Assembly: GCA_029861865.1 (NCBI GenBank)
Contig: JAOTYL010000002.1
Location: forward strand, 558,001-622,000
Direction: 5' to 3'
Source of the DNA: Myxococcales bacterium
GTDB taxonomy: Bacteria > Myxococcota_A > Polyangia > Polyangiales > Houyiibacteriaceae
Length of the DNA: 64,000 nt
Both the position numbers and the translations under genes were made by a program. Under the pieces are notes generated by a model. The model did no database searches, was not told the origin of the DNA, and saw only the letters and a list, made by a program, of their open reading frames with translations. Numbering within the stretch: position 1 is the stretch's first letter; the number at the start of each line of letters is the position of its first letter. This document shows positions 8,768-17,037 of the stretch, one piece after another.

Positions 8768-9130
8768 GTGACGGCAATCATCACAGTCCTAATCGTCTAC
8801 GTCATCATCTTCCACGTGTGGGCGATGGTTCTCGAAATGTTCTTGTGGACGAAGCCCCTCGGACGAAAGACATTCGGGCTCTCCAAAGAAGACGCCGAGG
8901 GCTCGAAAACGCTCGCGGCTAACCAGGGCCTGTACAACGGGTTCCTCGCTGCCGGGCTGGCGCTGAGCTTCTTCGTGGCCAACCCGGAGACTGCCTTCAC
9001 GCTGAAGGTGTTCTTCCTCGCTTGCGTGTCCCTGGCGGGCCTTTACGGAGGCATCACGGTAAATATGAGGATCATGTTCCTTCAGGGCGTACCCGCCATG
9101 ATCGCCCTAGGCTTGCTCTTGCTCACCTAG
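8768..9130 (+). CDS. DUF1304-family membrane protein
   Basis: A protein of about 120 residues with four predicted membrane helices. The segment H-x-W-x-M-V-L-E-M-F-L-W-T-K-P-x-G, followed by ANQGLYNGFLAAGL, is the DUF1304 hallmark. I chose GTG 8768, which puts that motif at the family's usual distance from the N-terminus and avoids overlap with selO; ATG 8720 and TTG 8699 are alternatives that would overlap selO. No function is established for the family, beyond integral inner-membrane location. Confidence 0.8.
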   Translation: MTAIITVLIVYVIIFHVWAMVLEMFLWTKPLGRKTFGLSKEDAEGSKTLAANQGLYNGFLAAGLALSFFVANPETAFTLKVFFLACVSLAGLYGGITVNMRIMFLQGVPAMIALGLLLLT

Positions 9131-9153
9131 ACTGGCGCTGGCGCTGTCGCCGC
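9131..9153 (+). repeat. short remnant of the hexamer repeat
   Basis: Directly after the DUF1304 stop codon lies ACTGG-CGCTGG-CGCTGT-CGCCGC, about three to four units in the same phase and motif as the long arrays. It is short enough to be chance, but its position in an intergenic gap matches the others. Confidence 0.5.
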
Positions 9154-9213
9154 TTCTTGCGCTATCCTCGCCGCCCCACGCGGTCCCGCCGCCGCTTTAG
9201 CATTGAGGTAACC

Positions 9214-10524
9214 ATGACAGCTCCACAAGAACCGGGACTCGGAACGATGGCTCTTCATGCCGGCCAAGAGCCCGACCCCGTCACTGGCGCAAGGGCCGTG
9301 CCAATCTATGCCACGACTTCGTATGTCTTCAGGGACACCGACCACGCGGCAGCACTCTTCGGCTTGGCGGAGTTCGGGAACATTTACTCCCGCATCATGA
9401 ACCCAACCGTCGACGTGCTCGAGAAACGGCTTGCTGCCATGGACGGCGGGGTCATGGGCCTTTGCTTCGCCTCGGGGCAGTCCGCGGTCAATGCCGCCAT
9501 CCTGAGCATCTGTCATTCGGGTCAAAACCTAGTCTCTGCAACGAGCCTCTACGGGGGCACGTGGACGCTGTTCACGCAGACCTTCAAGAACCTCGGTGTC
9601 GAGGTTCGGTTCTTCGACCCGAAGCACCCGGAGCAGATCCACGACCTCGTCGATGAGAACACGCGGCTGGTCTACATGGAGTCGATCGGCAACCCAAAGA
9701 ACGACGTTCCAAACTTCCGCGCGATCGCCGATGCTGCCCACAGCGCACCGCATGGAGCGCTTCCACTGATTTGCGACAACACCGTGACCACCCCGTGCCT
9801 GTTGCGCACTTTCGACCACGGCGTCGACATCAACGTGTACTCGACCACCAAGTTCATCGGCGGCCATGGCGCCCACGTCGGTGGGGCGATCGTCGATTCG
9901 GGCAACTTCAAGTGGACCGACCAACGCGACAAATGGCCCGAGCTCTGTGGTCCGTCGCCGAACTACCACGGCTTGGTGTTGGCCGATGCGCTCGAACCGA
10001 TGGGCAATGTGTCTTACACGATCTACGTTCGCACCCATTGGCTCCGGGACACAGGCGCTGCCATGAGCCCGTTTGCTGCGTTTCTGTTCCTTCAAGGGCT
10101 CGAGACATTGCACCTGCGAATGCCGCGGCACTGCGAGAATGCGCTGGCCGTCGCACGGTTTCTCGAAGGGCATGACGGGGTCGAGTGGGTGAACTATCCA
10201 GGTCTTCCGTCACATCCCGACCATGAGGCGGCGAACCACTATTTGCCCAACGGCAAGGGTGCAATTCTCGGATTCGGCATCAAAGGCGGGATGGAAGCCG
10301 GCAAGAAATTCATCAACGCCTGCAAGCTTTGCTCGCATCTGGCCAACATCGGAGACGCGAAAACCCTCGTGATCCATCCAGCCTCGACAACTCACCAGCA
10401 GCTCACGCCAGAAGATCAGCAGGCGACCGGCGTGGTGCCCGAATATGTCCGGGTATCGGTCGGGATCGAGGATGTCGCAGACATCATCGCGGACATCGAC
10501 CAGGCACTTGCCGCCGCGACGTGA
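9214..10524 (+). CDS. metY: O-acetylhomoserine sulfhydrylase / aminocarboxypropyltransferase
   Basis: A 436-residue PLP enzyme of the Cys/Met metabolism family. The PLP lysine is Lys213 in YSTTKFIGGHGAHVGG, and the N-terminal GTMALHAGQEPDPVTGARAV with YSRIMNPT is typical of MetY rather than MetB. It converts O-acetylhomoserine and sulfide to homocysteine. The ATG at 9214 has GAGGTAA just upstream. Its stop codon overlaps the GTG of the next gene (GTGA), so translation is probably coupled to the enzyme that makes its substrate. Confidence 0.94.
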   Translation: MTAPQEPGLGTMALHAGQEPDPVTGARAVPIYATTSYVFRDTDHAAALFGLAEFGNIYSRIMNPTVDVLEKRLAAMDGGVMGLCFASGQSAVNAAILSICHSGQNLVSATSLYGGTWTLFTQTFKNLGVEVRFFDPKHPEQIHDLVDENTRLVYMESIGNPKNDVPNFRAIADAAHSAPHGALPLICDNTVTTPCLLRTFDHGVDINVYSTTKFIGGHGAHVGGAIVDSGNFKWTDQRDKWPELCGPSPNYHGLVLADALEPMGNVSYTIYVRTHWLRDTGAAMSPFAAFLFLQGLETLHLRMPRHCENALAVARFLEGHDGVEWVNYPGLPSHPDHEAANHYLPNGKGAILGFGIKGGMEAGKKFINACKLCSHLANIGDAKTLVIHPASTTHQQLTPEDQQATGVVPEYVRVSVGIEDVADIIADIDQALAAAT

Positions 10525-12284
10525 GCCACGATTTCCAAAGCACAGATTCGGTCCGAAGCGGCAAGCCTCTTCGACATTTGCAGACGGCGGTGTTCCCAAC
10601 TCCCTTGCGCCTTCGACTCGGCGGAACGCTTCCAAGCATCGAAGTGGCATACGAAACCTATGGCGAGCTCAACGAGGACCGCAGCAACGCCGTCCTGATC
10701 TGCCATGCGATCTCGGGCGACTCACATGTGTCGCGCCACGACGAAAGCGACGATCCGGGCTGGTGGGAGACGCTGATAGGACCGGGTAGACCCGTCGACA
10801 CCAATCGGTTCTTTGTGATCTGCTCGAACGTGCTCGGCGGGTGCCGAGGTACGACCGGGCCGAGCACGATCGATCCGAGCACCGGAGTGCCGTATGGACG
10901 AGACTTCCCCTTGATCACGGTCGAGGACATGGTGGACGTGCAGAAGCGTCTCGTCGATCTGCTCGGGATTCGTCGGCTGCGTGCGGTGGTGGGTGGCTCT
11001 CTTGGGGGTCACCAAACGCTTTGTTGGGCGACACGTTACCCCGAGCAGGTTCAAACCGGTGTCGCCCTCGGCTCGTCGTCACGCCTCACCTCGCAAGCGT
11101 TAGCCTTCGATGTGGTGGGGCGAAACGCCATTCAGACCGACCCGAAGTTTCACGACGGGCAGTACTACGACACCGGAGATTTCCCACACATGGGGCTCGC
11201 ACTCGCGCGGATGCTCGGGCACATCACGTACCTTTCGTCCGAGTCGATGAGCAAACGGTTCGACGTCAATCGGCACGAGCCGCGTGATATCGCCACCGAA
11301 TTTGAGAAGCGCTTTTCGGTAGGGTCGTATCTTGCCTATCAAGGGGATCAGTTCGTCGGGCGCTTTGATGCCAACTCGTATGTAGCGATCACTCTTGCGA
11401 TGGATCACTTCGACCTCGGGGGCACCCACGAAGAGCGAGTTCGAGCCCTGAAGCCAGCGCGATGTGATTGGCTGGTCATCTCGTTCTCTAGCGACTGGTT
11501 GTTTCCCCCCGCTCAGTCGTGGGACCTCGTCGCCGCAATGACCTCGTTGGACCAAGATGTCTCGTATTGCGAGATCCAAACCGACGGCGGTCATGACGGG
11601 TTTCTTCTGCCGGACGACATCGAGGCCTACGGGCCGTTGGTCCGGGCCAAGCTCGGCGACATGAGGCCGCGTACACCCGAGCGCCGGAAGAGCGACGACC
11701 GAATCATCGAGCTGATCCCCCCGGGAAGCTCGGTCCTCGACCTCGGTTGCGGCGAAGGTGACCTTCTTGCCCGACTTCGCGAGCGAGGAGACGCCCGATT
11801 GGTAGGAGTCGATGTGAGCACACCGCTCATCGCAGCGACGATGCAGCACGGCGTGAACGCCATCGACTGCGATCTCAACGTGGGGTTGCCGCAGTTCCAC
11901 GACGGTACGTTCGACTACGTGGTCATTTCTTCGACACTGCAGGTCGTTCCAAACATCGAGCAATTGCTCACGGACTCGCTCCGGGTAGGCAAGCGGGCGA
12001 TCGTGAGCTTCGCCAACTTTGGATACCAGACCCTACGAACGATGTTCGCAAAAGAAGGCCGCGTCCCCAAAGCGCCGGGGCCCTACGACTTTGAATGGTA
12101 CGACACACCGAACCGACGTTTTCCTTCCATTCAAGACGTGCTGGACCTTTGTGACAAGATGAATGTGACCGTCGAAGAGGCGCGGTATTACGACGATAGT
12201 AAGGGAATCCGGATCGCGGAGTCGGAGGATCCGAACCTGAAGGCAGACACCGCCGTACTTATCCTACGAGGACACTCGCACTGA
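10521..12284 (+). CDS. metX: homoserine O-acetyltransferase MetX fused to MetW-like methyltransferase fold
   Basis: A 587-residue two-domain protein. Residues 1 to about 380 are MetX: nucleophile motif GGSLGGHQ (Ser near 159), catalytic Asp near 324 (SSDWLFPP) and His near 356 (GGHDGF). Residues from about 390 are MetW: class I methyltransferase motif VLDLGCGEGDLL, then the family-typical SFANFGY and WYDTPNRR. metX and metW are commonly separate neighbours; here they form one frame with a short basic linker (RPRTPERRK). MetX acetylates homoserine; MetW is reported in other bacteria to support MetX activity. Start GTG 10521 overlaps the metY stop. The last codons (HSH-stop) are made of hexamer-repeat units. 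Confidence 0.93.
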   Translation: MSHDFQSTDSVRSGKPLRHLQTAVFPTPLRLRLGGTLPSIEVAYETYGELNEDRSNAVLICHAISGDSHVSRHDESDDPGWWETLIGPGRPVDTNRFFVICSNVLGGCRGTTGPSTIDPSTGVPYGRDFPLITVEDMVDVQKRLVDLLGIRRLRAVVGGSLGGHQTLCWATRYPEQVQTGVALGSSSRLTSQALAFDVVGRNAIQTDPKFHDGQYYDTGDFPHMGLALARMLGHITYLSSESMSKRFDVNRHEPRDIATEFEKRFSVGSYLAYQGDQFVGRFDANSYVAITLAMDHFDLGGTHEERVRALKPARCDWLVISFSSDWLFPPAQSWDLVAAMTSLDQDVSYCEIQTDGGHDGFLLPDDIEAYGPLVRAKLGDMRPRTPERRKSDDRIIELIPPGSSVLDLGCGEGDLLARLRERGDARLVGVDVSTPLIAATMQHGVNAIDCDLNVGLPQFHDGTFDYVVISSTLQVVPNIEQLLTDSLRVGKRAIVSFANFGYQTLRTMFAKEGRVPKAPGPYDFEWYDTPNRRFPSIQDVLDLCDKMNVTVEEARYYDDSKGIRIAESEDPNLKADTAVLILRGHSH

Positions 12285-12388
12285 CACTGGCACTGACGCG
12301 GACACTGACGCTGGCACTGGCACTGGCACTGACACTGGCACTGACACTCTGGCACTGGCACTGGCACTGGCACTGGCACTGGCACTGA
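12279..12388 (+). repeat. hexamer array 5, CRCTGD units, about 18 copies
   Basis: About eighteen units of CACTGG/CACTGA/CGCTGG, with one phase shift of 2 bp near 12351. The first unit, CACTGA, supplies the His codon and TGA stop of metX-metW, and the array ends 4 bp before the ATG of the next gene, so it occupies the whole intergenic space. Confidence 0.95.
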
Positions 12389-12392
12389 GAGC

Positions 12393-13013
12393 ATGCCCGA
12401 TCTTCTACGAAACGGACCCGGAGAATCTCGCCTTTGCCTCGTCCTGGCGCACGGTGCGGGCGCGCCCATGGACACGCCATTCATGAATGCGATCGCCGAA
12501 GCGGTGGCTGGAGCAGGGATCTCCGTCGTCCGTTTCGAGTTCGAGTACATGGCCAAGCGGCGCCAAGACGGAAAACGGCGGGGGCCCGATCGCGCTCCGA
12601 AACTGATCCAGCGCTACCAGGAAGCACTCCAACAGATCGAAGACCCCAGACGTGCGATCATCGGCGGAAAGTCCCTGGGCGGGCGTATCGCTTCGATGAT
12701 CGCAGATGACGCGGGCGTCGCTGGGGTCGTGTGCCTCGGCTATCCGTTTCATCCCCCAGGGAAACCCGAACGCCTTCGAACGGCGCATTTGGAGACGCTA
12801 CGAACCCCAACCTTGATCGTACAGGGAACCCGAGACCCCTTTGGAACGCCTGAAGAAGTCGCTTCTTACGCGCTGTCGCTATCGATCGAGGTCGTGTGGA
12901 TCGAAGACGGTGACCACTCGTTCAAGCCGCGAAAGAAAAGCGGCCGAACGAATGAGCAAAACCTCGCCACAGCCACGGACTCGATCATCGCGTTCGCCAA
13001 CAGCCTGAGCTGA
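12393..13013 (+). CDS. alpha/beta hydrolase of the KANL3/Tex30 type
   Basis: A 206-residue small alpha/beta hydrolase. Seen are LAHGAGAPMD (oxyanion loop, about residues 18-26), the nucleophile elbow GGKSLGGR with Ser94, acid Asp148 (GTRDPFG) and His175 (EDGDHSFKP). This pattern matches the KANL3/Tex30 domain family found widely in bacteria, of unknown substrate. It is about the full family length. The ATG directly follows a hexamer array, so no ordinary ribosome site is visible. It is convergent with the NRDE gene, 13 bp apart. Confidence 0.85.
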   Translation: MPDLLRNGPGESRLCLVLAHGAGAPMDTPFMNAIAEAVAGAGISVVRFEFEYMAKRRQDGKRRGPDRAPKLIQRYQEALQQIEDPRRAIIGGKSLGGRIASMIADDAGVAGVVCLGYPFHPPGKPERLRTAHLETLRTPTLIVQGTRDPFGTPEEVASYALSLSIEVVWIEDGDHSFKPRKKSGRTNEQNLATATDSIIAFANSLS

Positions 13014-13026
13014 CTCGGCGCGGTGT

Positions 13027-13818
13027 CTATCGCCGCATGAGATGAAGCACGTCTTCGAAAGGACTCTCGCAGGGAGGACCTGACGCGTACTGATATTGCA
13101 CCACTTCCCCGGGTTTGACCGCGGCGATCGTCGAGGAAACGGTTCCGTAGAGAGGGGTCTTCACGCAGACGGCTTGCAGGCGGCGGGCGAGCTCCTGGTC
13201 GAAGATCGGATTGGGGGGTAAGGGCGGAACCTCGGACGGATCGGGGAGTGAGGTGTCCGATAGAATCGCGATCAACTCGTCTTTGAGAGCCGGCCACGAT
13301 TGGGGCGCCAGGGAGAGGACGCGGGCGCGCGTGCGATCTGCCTTTGGGAATTCGGCCGATCCGAGGCGGTCATTACAGAGCACGTGCACACCCGCGGACA
13401 GCGACTCGACCTCGATCCGGTCGTTTGACCGCCGGCCATAGGCGACGGAGACACTATCACCATCTCCGAAGATCAAATTGAACTCGTTGTATAGGCGAGG
13501 ATCGACTTGTCGGAGATAGCTGCGCACCCCGTCGTGTGAATCGCTCTTGAGAGCATCGAGCACGAGCTCTCCACGCGATCGAAGCGAATCGTCGGGAAAG
13601 CTGAAGGTGCGCTGGTTGGTGAGCCCAACGTAAAGACCTGCCTCCGTCATTCCAAACCACGTGCCCCCTTTCGTCTCGTCGCGTCCACCGACGACGAGCG
13701 GATCCGCAGACAACACGACCGGCGCCGAGGCGTGACGACTATAGAACTCGTCCCGATTCGAAGCGATGACGGTCGAGCACCAATCGTCCATCTTGTGTCG
13801 CACGATGATGGTGCACAT
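13027..13818 (-). CDS. NRDE/TANGO2-family protein
   Basis: A 263-residue protein starting MCTI, with the name-giving motif ASNRDEFYSR at about residues 19-28 and GGTWFGM at about 51-57. The family has an N-terminal-nucleophile hydrolase-like fold, with Cys2 as presumed nucleophile after Met removal. The eukaryotic homologue TANGO2 is linked to haem and lipid handling, but the bacterial role is not settled. It is located 35 bp downstream of the thioesterase-like gene on the same strand and may be co-transcribed. Confidence 0.87.
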   Translation of the reverse strand: MCTIIVRHKMDDWCSTVIASNRDEFYSRHASAPVVLSADPLVVGGRDETKGGTWFGMTEAGLYVGLTNQRTFSFPDDSLRSRGELVLDALKSDSHDGVRSYLRQVDPRLYNEFNLIFGDGDSVSVAYGRRSNDRIEVESLSAGVHVLCNDRLGSAEFPKADRTRARVLSLAPQSWPALKDELIAILSDTSLPDPSEVPPLPPNPIFDQELARRLQAVCVKTPLYGTVSSTIAAVKPGEVVQYQYASGPPCESPFEDVLHLMRR

Positions 13819-13853
13819 CGGTCAGCCCTTCCTAGGCACTCGCTCGTACATCG

Positions 13854-14657
13854 TCAATCCCAAGCTGCGATCAAGAGATTGCCAGTCCCAGCAGCGAGGC
13901 TCCGAATGCTGGTGGCCTCGGCAGCGGGCCCCCGATCGGTCTCGAGATGGTGCCTCAACACGACGCCGTTCTCGCCAAACACGCCGACGCGCTCCGTGCG
14001 CACGGTGACTTGCTCACCCGGCAAAACCGAGTCGCGAAACGTGACCTGCTCCGCCACGGGACGCAGCAATGACGGTTCGATGCGGGCCTCCACCATGCGT
14101 CGACTAATCGCTTCATCGCACCAATCGATGTAGGCCGGGTGATTGGCATGCCCGAGTGGGTCCGCCCAGGTCTGCCACATTTGAAACTGGAACACGCTCT
14201 GACCGCCAGGGCGTTCCTCGAACTTCGGCATTCTCACGGAGGGCTCTACATCGACTGCCGGGAATGCGGCTGCGGTCTCCTTCGTCCCTTGTTTGGGCTT
14301 GAAGGTCTGGCTGTCGACGTGCACCCAGTCCTGGGTGGCTGCCGCGACGAGCTCTCCGGCAGCAAGAAGTCGGACCTCGCGCGTGGAAAGCGTCCGCCGC
14401 CGGAGACGGGAAACCCAAGTCGTCGCGTCGAGAACCTCGCCGTAGGGGATCTCGGCTTCGTGAACCACCACCATCCGGTAAACGATGAAAAAGACCCCCT
14501 CGACTCGAAAGCGTTCTGGCGGCCACCCTGCATGAATCGACGCTAGGGTCGCCGCATCTTGGCAGAGGCGCCATATGTCGCCCGCTCGAGGAGCCTCCCG
14601 CGCAGAGAAGGCGTTACGTGGCAGTCTGAGGGGAAACTCCCAAACGGATTCTGTCAC
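13854..14657 (-). CDS. acyl-ACP thioesterase-like double-hotdog protein
   Basis: A 267-residue protein whose two halves both look like hotdog folds. The first half carries WVSRLRRR-(x)-TLSTRE, and the second has DPLGHANHPAYIDWCDEA, the NxHxxY/W-type segment of acyl-ACP and acyl-CoA thioesterases (Asn, His and a nearby acidic residue). Such enzymes release fatty acids from ACP. Chain-length preference cannot be read from the sequence. It starts at GTG 14657 and precedes the NRDE gene. Confidence 0.72.
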   Translation of the reverse strand: MTESVWEFPLRLPRNAFSAREAPRAGDIWRLCQDAATLASIHAGWPPERFRVEGVFFIVYRMVVVHEAEIPYGEVLDATTWVSRLRRRTLSTREVRLLAAGELVAAATQDWVHVDSQTFKPKQGTKETAAAFPAVDVEPSVRMPKFEERPGGQSVFQFQMWQTWADPLGHANHPAYIDWCDEAISRRMVEARIEPSLLRPVAEQVTFRDSVLPGEQVTVRTERVGVFGENGVVLRHHLETDRGPAAEATSIRSLAAGTGNLLIAAWD

Positions 14658-14732
14658 GCGGCTTGGGATAGCATCCCCAGGGGTTCGTGCGAGTGTTCCG
14701 CGTGCGATGACCCGGATTGAGAAGGCGTGAGC

Positions 14733-15860
14733 TCAGTTGTTTGTGGCGCCCTGACAGATCCACCCGGCGATTGTGTCGATAAGCTCAACAGCGAGCGGTG
14801 AGTCTCCCTTCGGCATTTGGCTTCCCATGCAGAGATTGGTGCCCGTCAACTTGCCGATGAGAACGCTGCCCTCGGGATCGCTTGGTGCCACCACGGGGCC
14901 ACACGTCGTCGTCCTGCTCAACAAGCTCTCGTACGAGTTGCCAGAAGTGAGGTCGAGGCTCGTCCCTCCCCCCCCGCCCGGGCGGCCGGGCCCGCCGATT
15001 CCGTCGTGACACCCCATCGAAGCGCAGCTGGCATCGAAGATCGGTTGAACGTCGGTGGCGAACGATACTGTTGCGCCGCCGCACTGACATTGTCCGTCGA
15101 CGCAAGAAGAACCCGGGCTGCAAGCTCGTCCACAGGCTCCACAGTGATTCGAGTCGCTCGTCAAGTCGACGCAAGAGCCTGTGCACTCGGTGAGCGCCCC
15201 GCAGTCTGCCGAGCACTCGCCTGCGAGGCAGAACAAATCGCCGCATCCCGAGCCGCAAGCCCCACAATTCGCAGGGTCGCTGTCGAGGTCGGCACATCCG
15301 GAATCGCAAACCGCCAGACCACTGGGACAGGCACAGCCCCCATCGACACAAACCGAAGAGCCTCCGCATGCTGTCTCGCAAGAACCGCAGTGGTCAGCGT
15401 TTGCCTGAAGGTCGATGCAAGCCGTGCCACCGCAGGTCTCACAAGCATTGGATATTTCGAGCTGATCGATCCAAGCGGCCATGCAGTCGATCGTTGCGGT
15501 CGCAATCTCACCCCCAATTGGCATCTTCGCGCCGCAGTCGGCCGTTCCTCGAAGCTTCGCAATGAGCAGCGAGCCTTCGCCGTCACCGGGTATGACTCGG
15601 GTTTCGCCGTTGCAAAGAGCAGCCTCTCGGCCGATGAGCTCCAGCTCGAGCGCATTACCTTCGAGGTCGAGAGCACCCGCTCTGTCAACGGAGCTATGAC
15701 AGCCTCCTCCGATGCAACTCGACTGAAAGACCTGCGTCCCAACTTCTTGCAGGGTCGTCGGACACGGGTCCTCGGACCCCATGCGAGGACTACCTCCTCC
15801 GTCACTACAGGCGCTCAACGCGGCGAGGTGCGCAAGCGCGATGGCCCTTCCAATCGTCAT
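14733..15860 (-). CDS. Cys-rich lipoprotein with two CX4CH cytochrome-like domains
   Basis: A 375-residue lipoprotein: ATG 15860 has a GGGGG ribosome site and gives a signal ending L-S-A-C18. It is built as domain A (about 31-138), three Cys-rich repeats of C-x-D-L-x(6)-C-G-x-C form (about 140-258), and domain B (about 261-375). A and B are clearly duplicates. Each has SC-x(4)-CH (C49/C54-H55 and C279/C284-H285), a later GSLLIAKL/GSVLIGKL segment and then a Met-Pro (M113, M349) that could be a sixth haem ligand. This suggests a periplasmic or surface di-haem c-type protein, but CX4CH is not the usual CXXCH and haem attachment is unproven. Confidence 0.75.
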   Translation of the reverse strand: MTIGRAIALAHLAALSACSDGGGSPRMGSEDPCPTTLQEVGTQVFQSSCIGGGCHSSVDRAGALDLEGNALELELIGREAALCNGETRVIPGDGEGSLLIAKLRGTADCGAKMPIGGEIATATIDCMAAWIDQLEISNACETCGGTACIDLQANADHCGSCETACGGSSVCVDGGCACPSGLAVCDSGCADLDSDPANCGACGSGCGDLFCLAGECSADCGALTECTGSCVDLTSDSNHCGACGRACSPGSSCVDGQCQCGGATVSFATDVQPIFDASCASMGCHDGIGGPGRPGGGGGTSLDLTSGNSYESLLSRTTTCGPVVAPSDPEGSVLIGKLTGTNLCMGSQMPKGDSPLAVELIDTIAGWICQGATNN

Positions 15861-16115
15861 ATCCCCCTTTGATTGAGTAGCAAGTCGGCGAAGACACTGC
15901 CAAACGGGTCCTCTCGACGGCTGAGTCCGTCCATTTGCATGAATCTGCATTCGCCTAGCCGCGAAAGCCCCCAAGCGCTTTTTGCTGTCGGAGCCACAAA
16001 ATTTGAATCGATACCGACGGCGTGGATCAGTTGGGCAGCCGAGCTCGAAGAGGAACTTGCGACGCCCCTTTTGACTGCAAGCTTCGGGAATGACCCTCGG
16101 TAGCCCTGCGCGGGA
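15861..16115. other. 255-bp intergenic region, no gene seen
   Basis: Between the cytochrome-like lipoprotein and the sulfurtransferase. Short frames cross it on both strands but none has a family motif, a good start or codon use like the neighbours. It presumably holds the promoter of the leftward lipoprotein gene. I see no hexamer array or strong hairpin. Confidence 0.5.
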
Positions 16116-16952
16116 TCACTTTGACTTGTTCGAAGGGGGGTGAAGGTGACACCACTCGCTCCAAGATCCGACGTAGAGCTGTGCTCCCTCGAGGCCGCAG
16201 GCCTCCATGCCAAGCAGCAAGTGGCAAGCGGTCACGCCGGAGCCGCAGTAGCAGATCACTCGTTCCGGAGGCACGTCCCCCCGCAGGGCGTCGTATCGTT
16301 CCATCAATGCACCGCGTGACAGGAAACGCTCGTTTGGACCGAGAAGAGACTTCCAAAACAGATTCTTTGCGCCGGGGATGTGGCCGGCAACGGGATCGAG
16401 CGGCTCGTTCTCACCACGATACCGTTCAGGCGCGCGCGCATCGATGAGGCGCCACGCGGGATCACGTCGAATGCGATCGACAAAATCTGCGTCGACCGTC
16501 GGCCAGGTCGAACGACTGCTTGGGTATGGCCCGAGCGACTCGACCGACGGGGCCTCGGTGTCTATCAGAATCCCTGCAGCGACGAGCGCGGACCATCCGC
16601 CATCGACCACCGCGACGGGGTCGTGACCCACGGCACGAAGCATCCACCAAGCACGCGCCGCCGCCATCCCGCCCGACGCGGCATCGTAGATCACGACTGG
16701 CGTAGTGTCGGTGATCCCCCATTCGCCGAGACGCTTGAGCCACGCGTCGAAGTCGGGGAGCGGATGGCGTCCTCCTTTCGTTGGATTGCCAGGCGCGGAG
16801 AGATCGGTCTCGAGATCGACGCGGATCGCGCCACGAACGTGACCCGCCTCGAAGACCTCTTCGGCGTCGGCGCCGGTGCGAGCGTCGAGGACGACAACCT
16901 CGTCGAGCACCGTGGCGAGCGTCCGTGGATCGAGGAGAGCGCTTGAAATCAT
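16116..16952 (-). CDS. sseA: thiosulfate/3-mercaptopyruvate sulfurtransferase (two rhodanese domains)
   Basis: A 278-residue tandem rhodanese. The N-terminal inactive domain shows LDARTG and GHVRGAIRVDL; the C-terminal domain has LIDARAPERYRGENEPLDP and the active-site loop CGSGVTA with Cys236. A CG-S/T-G-V-T-A loop is the mercaptopyruvate sulfurtransferase form, whereas thiosulfate rhodaneses usually have CRxGx[RT]. It moves a sulfane sulfur from 3-mercaptopyruvate (or thiosulfate) to an acceptor in the cytosol. It is divergently transcribed from the reductase operon. Confidence 0.92.
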   Translation of the reverse strand: MISSALLDPRTLATVLDEVVVLDARTGADAEEVFEAGHVRGAIRVDLETDLSAPGNPTKGGRHPLPDFDAWLKRLGEWGITDTTPVVIYDAASGGMAAARAWWMLRAVGHDPVAVVDGGWSALVAAGILIDTEAPSVESLGPYPSSRSTWPTVDADFVDRIRRDPAWRLIDARAPERYRGENEPLDPVAGHIPGAKNLFWKSLLGPNERFLSRGALMERYDALRGDVPPERVICYCGSGVTACHLLLGMEACGLEGAQLYVGSWSEWCHLHPPSNKSK

Positions 16953-16987
16953 TTAGTTCTTGCTAGGGTATCCGACAATGTAAGTAA

Positions 16988-17012
16988 AGTGTTTAGTCGC
17001 ACTTGACACTAA
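16988..17012. promoter_or_regulatory. dyad and -35-like element between divergent genes
   Basis: Two nested inverted repeats, AGTGT (16988-16992)/ACACT (17006-17010) and TTAGT (16993-16997)/ACTAA (17008-17012), overlap a good TTGACA at 17003-17008 that would drive the rightward reductase-MerR-diiron operon. The -10 is poor at normal spacing, which is typical of promoters remodelled by MerR-type activators. The operon encodes such a regulator. Assignment is inference. Confidence 0.35.
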
Positions 17013-17037
17013 TGCACTACTTCGGCACGCTAAGCAT

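Noticed and set aside
14817-15872. Plus-strand frame of 351 codons
   Set aside because: Shadow of the Cys-rich lipoprotein gene, whose Cys repeats and lipobox are clear.
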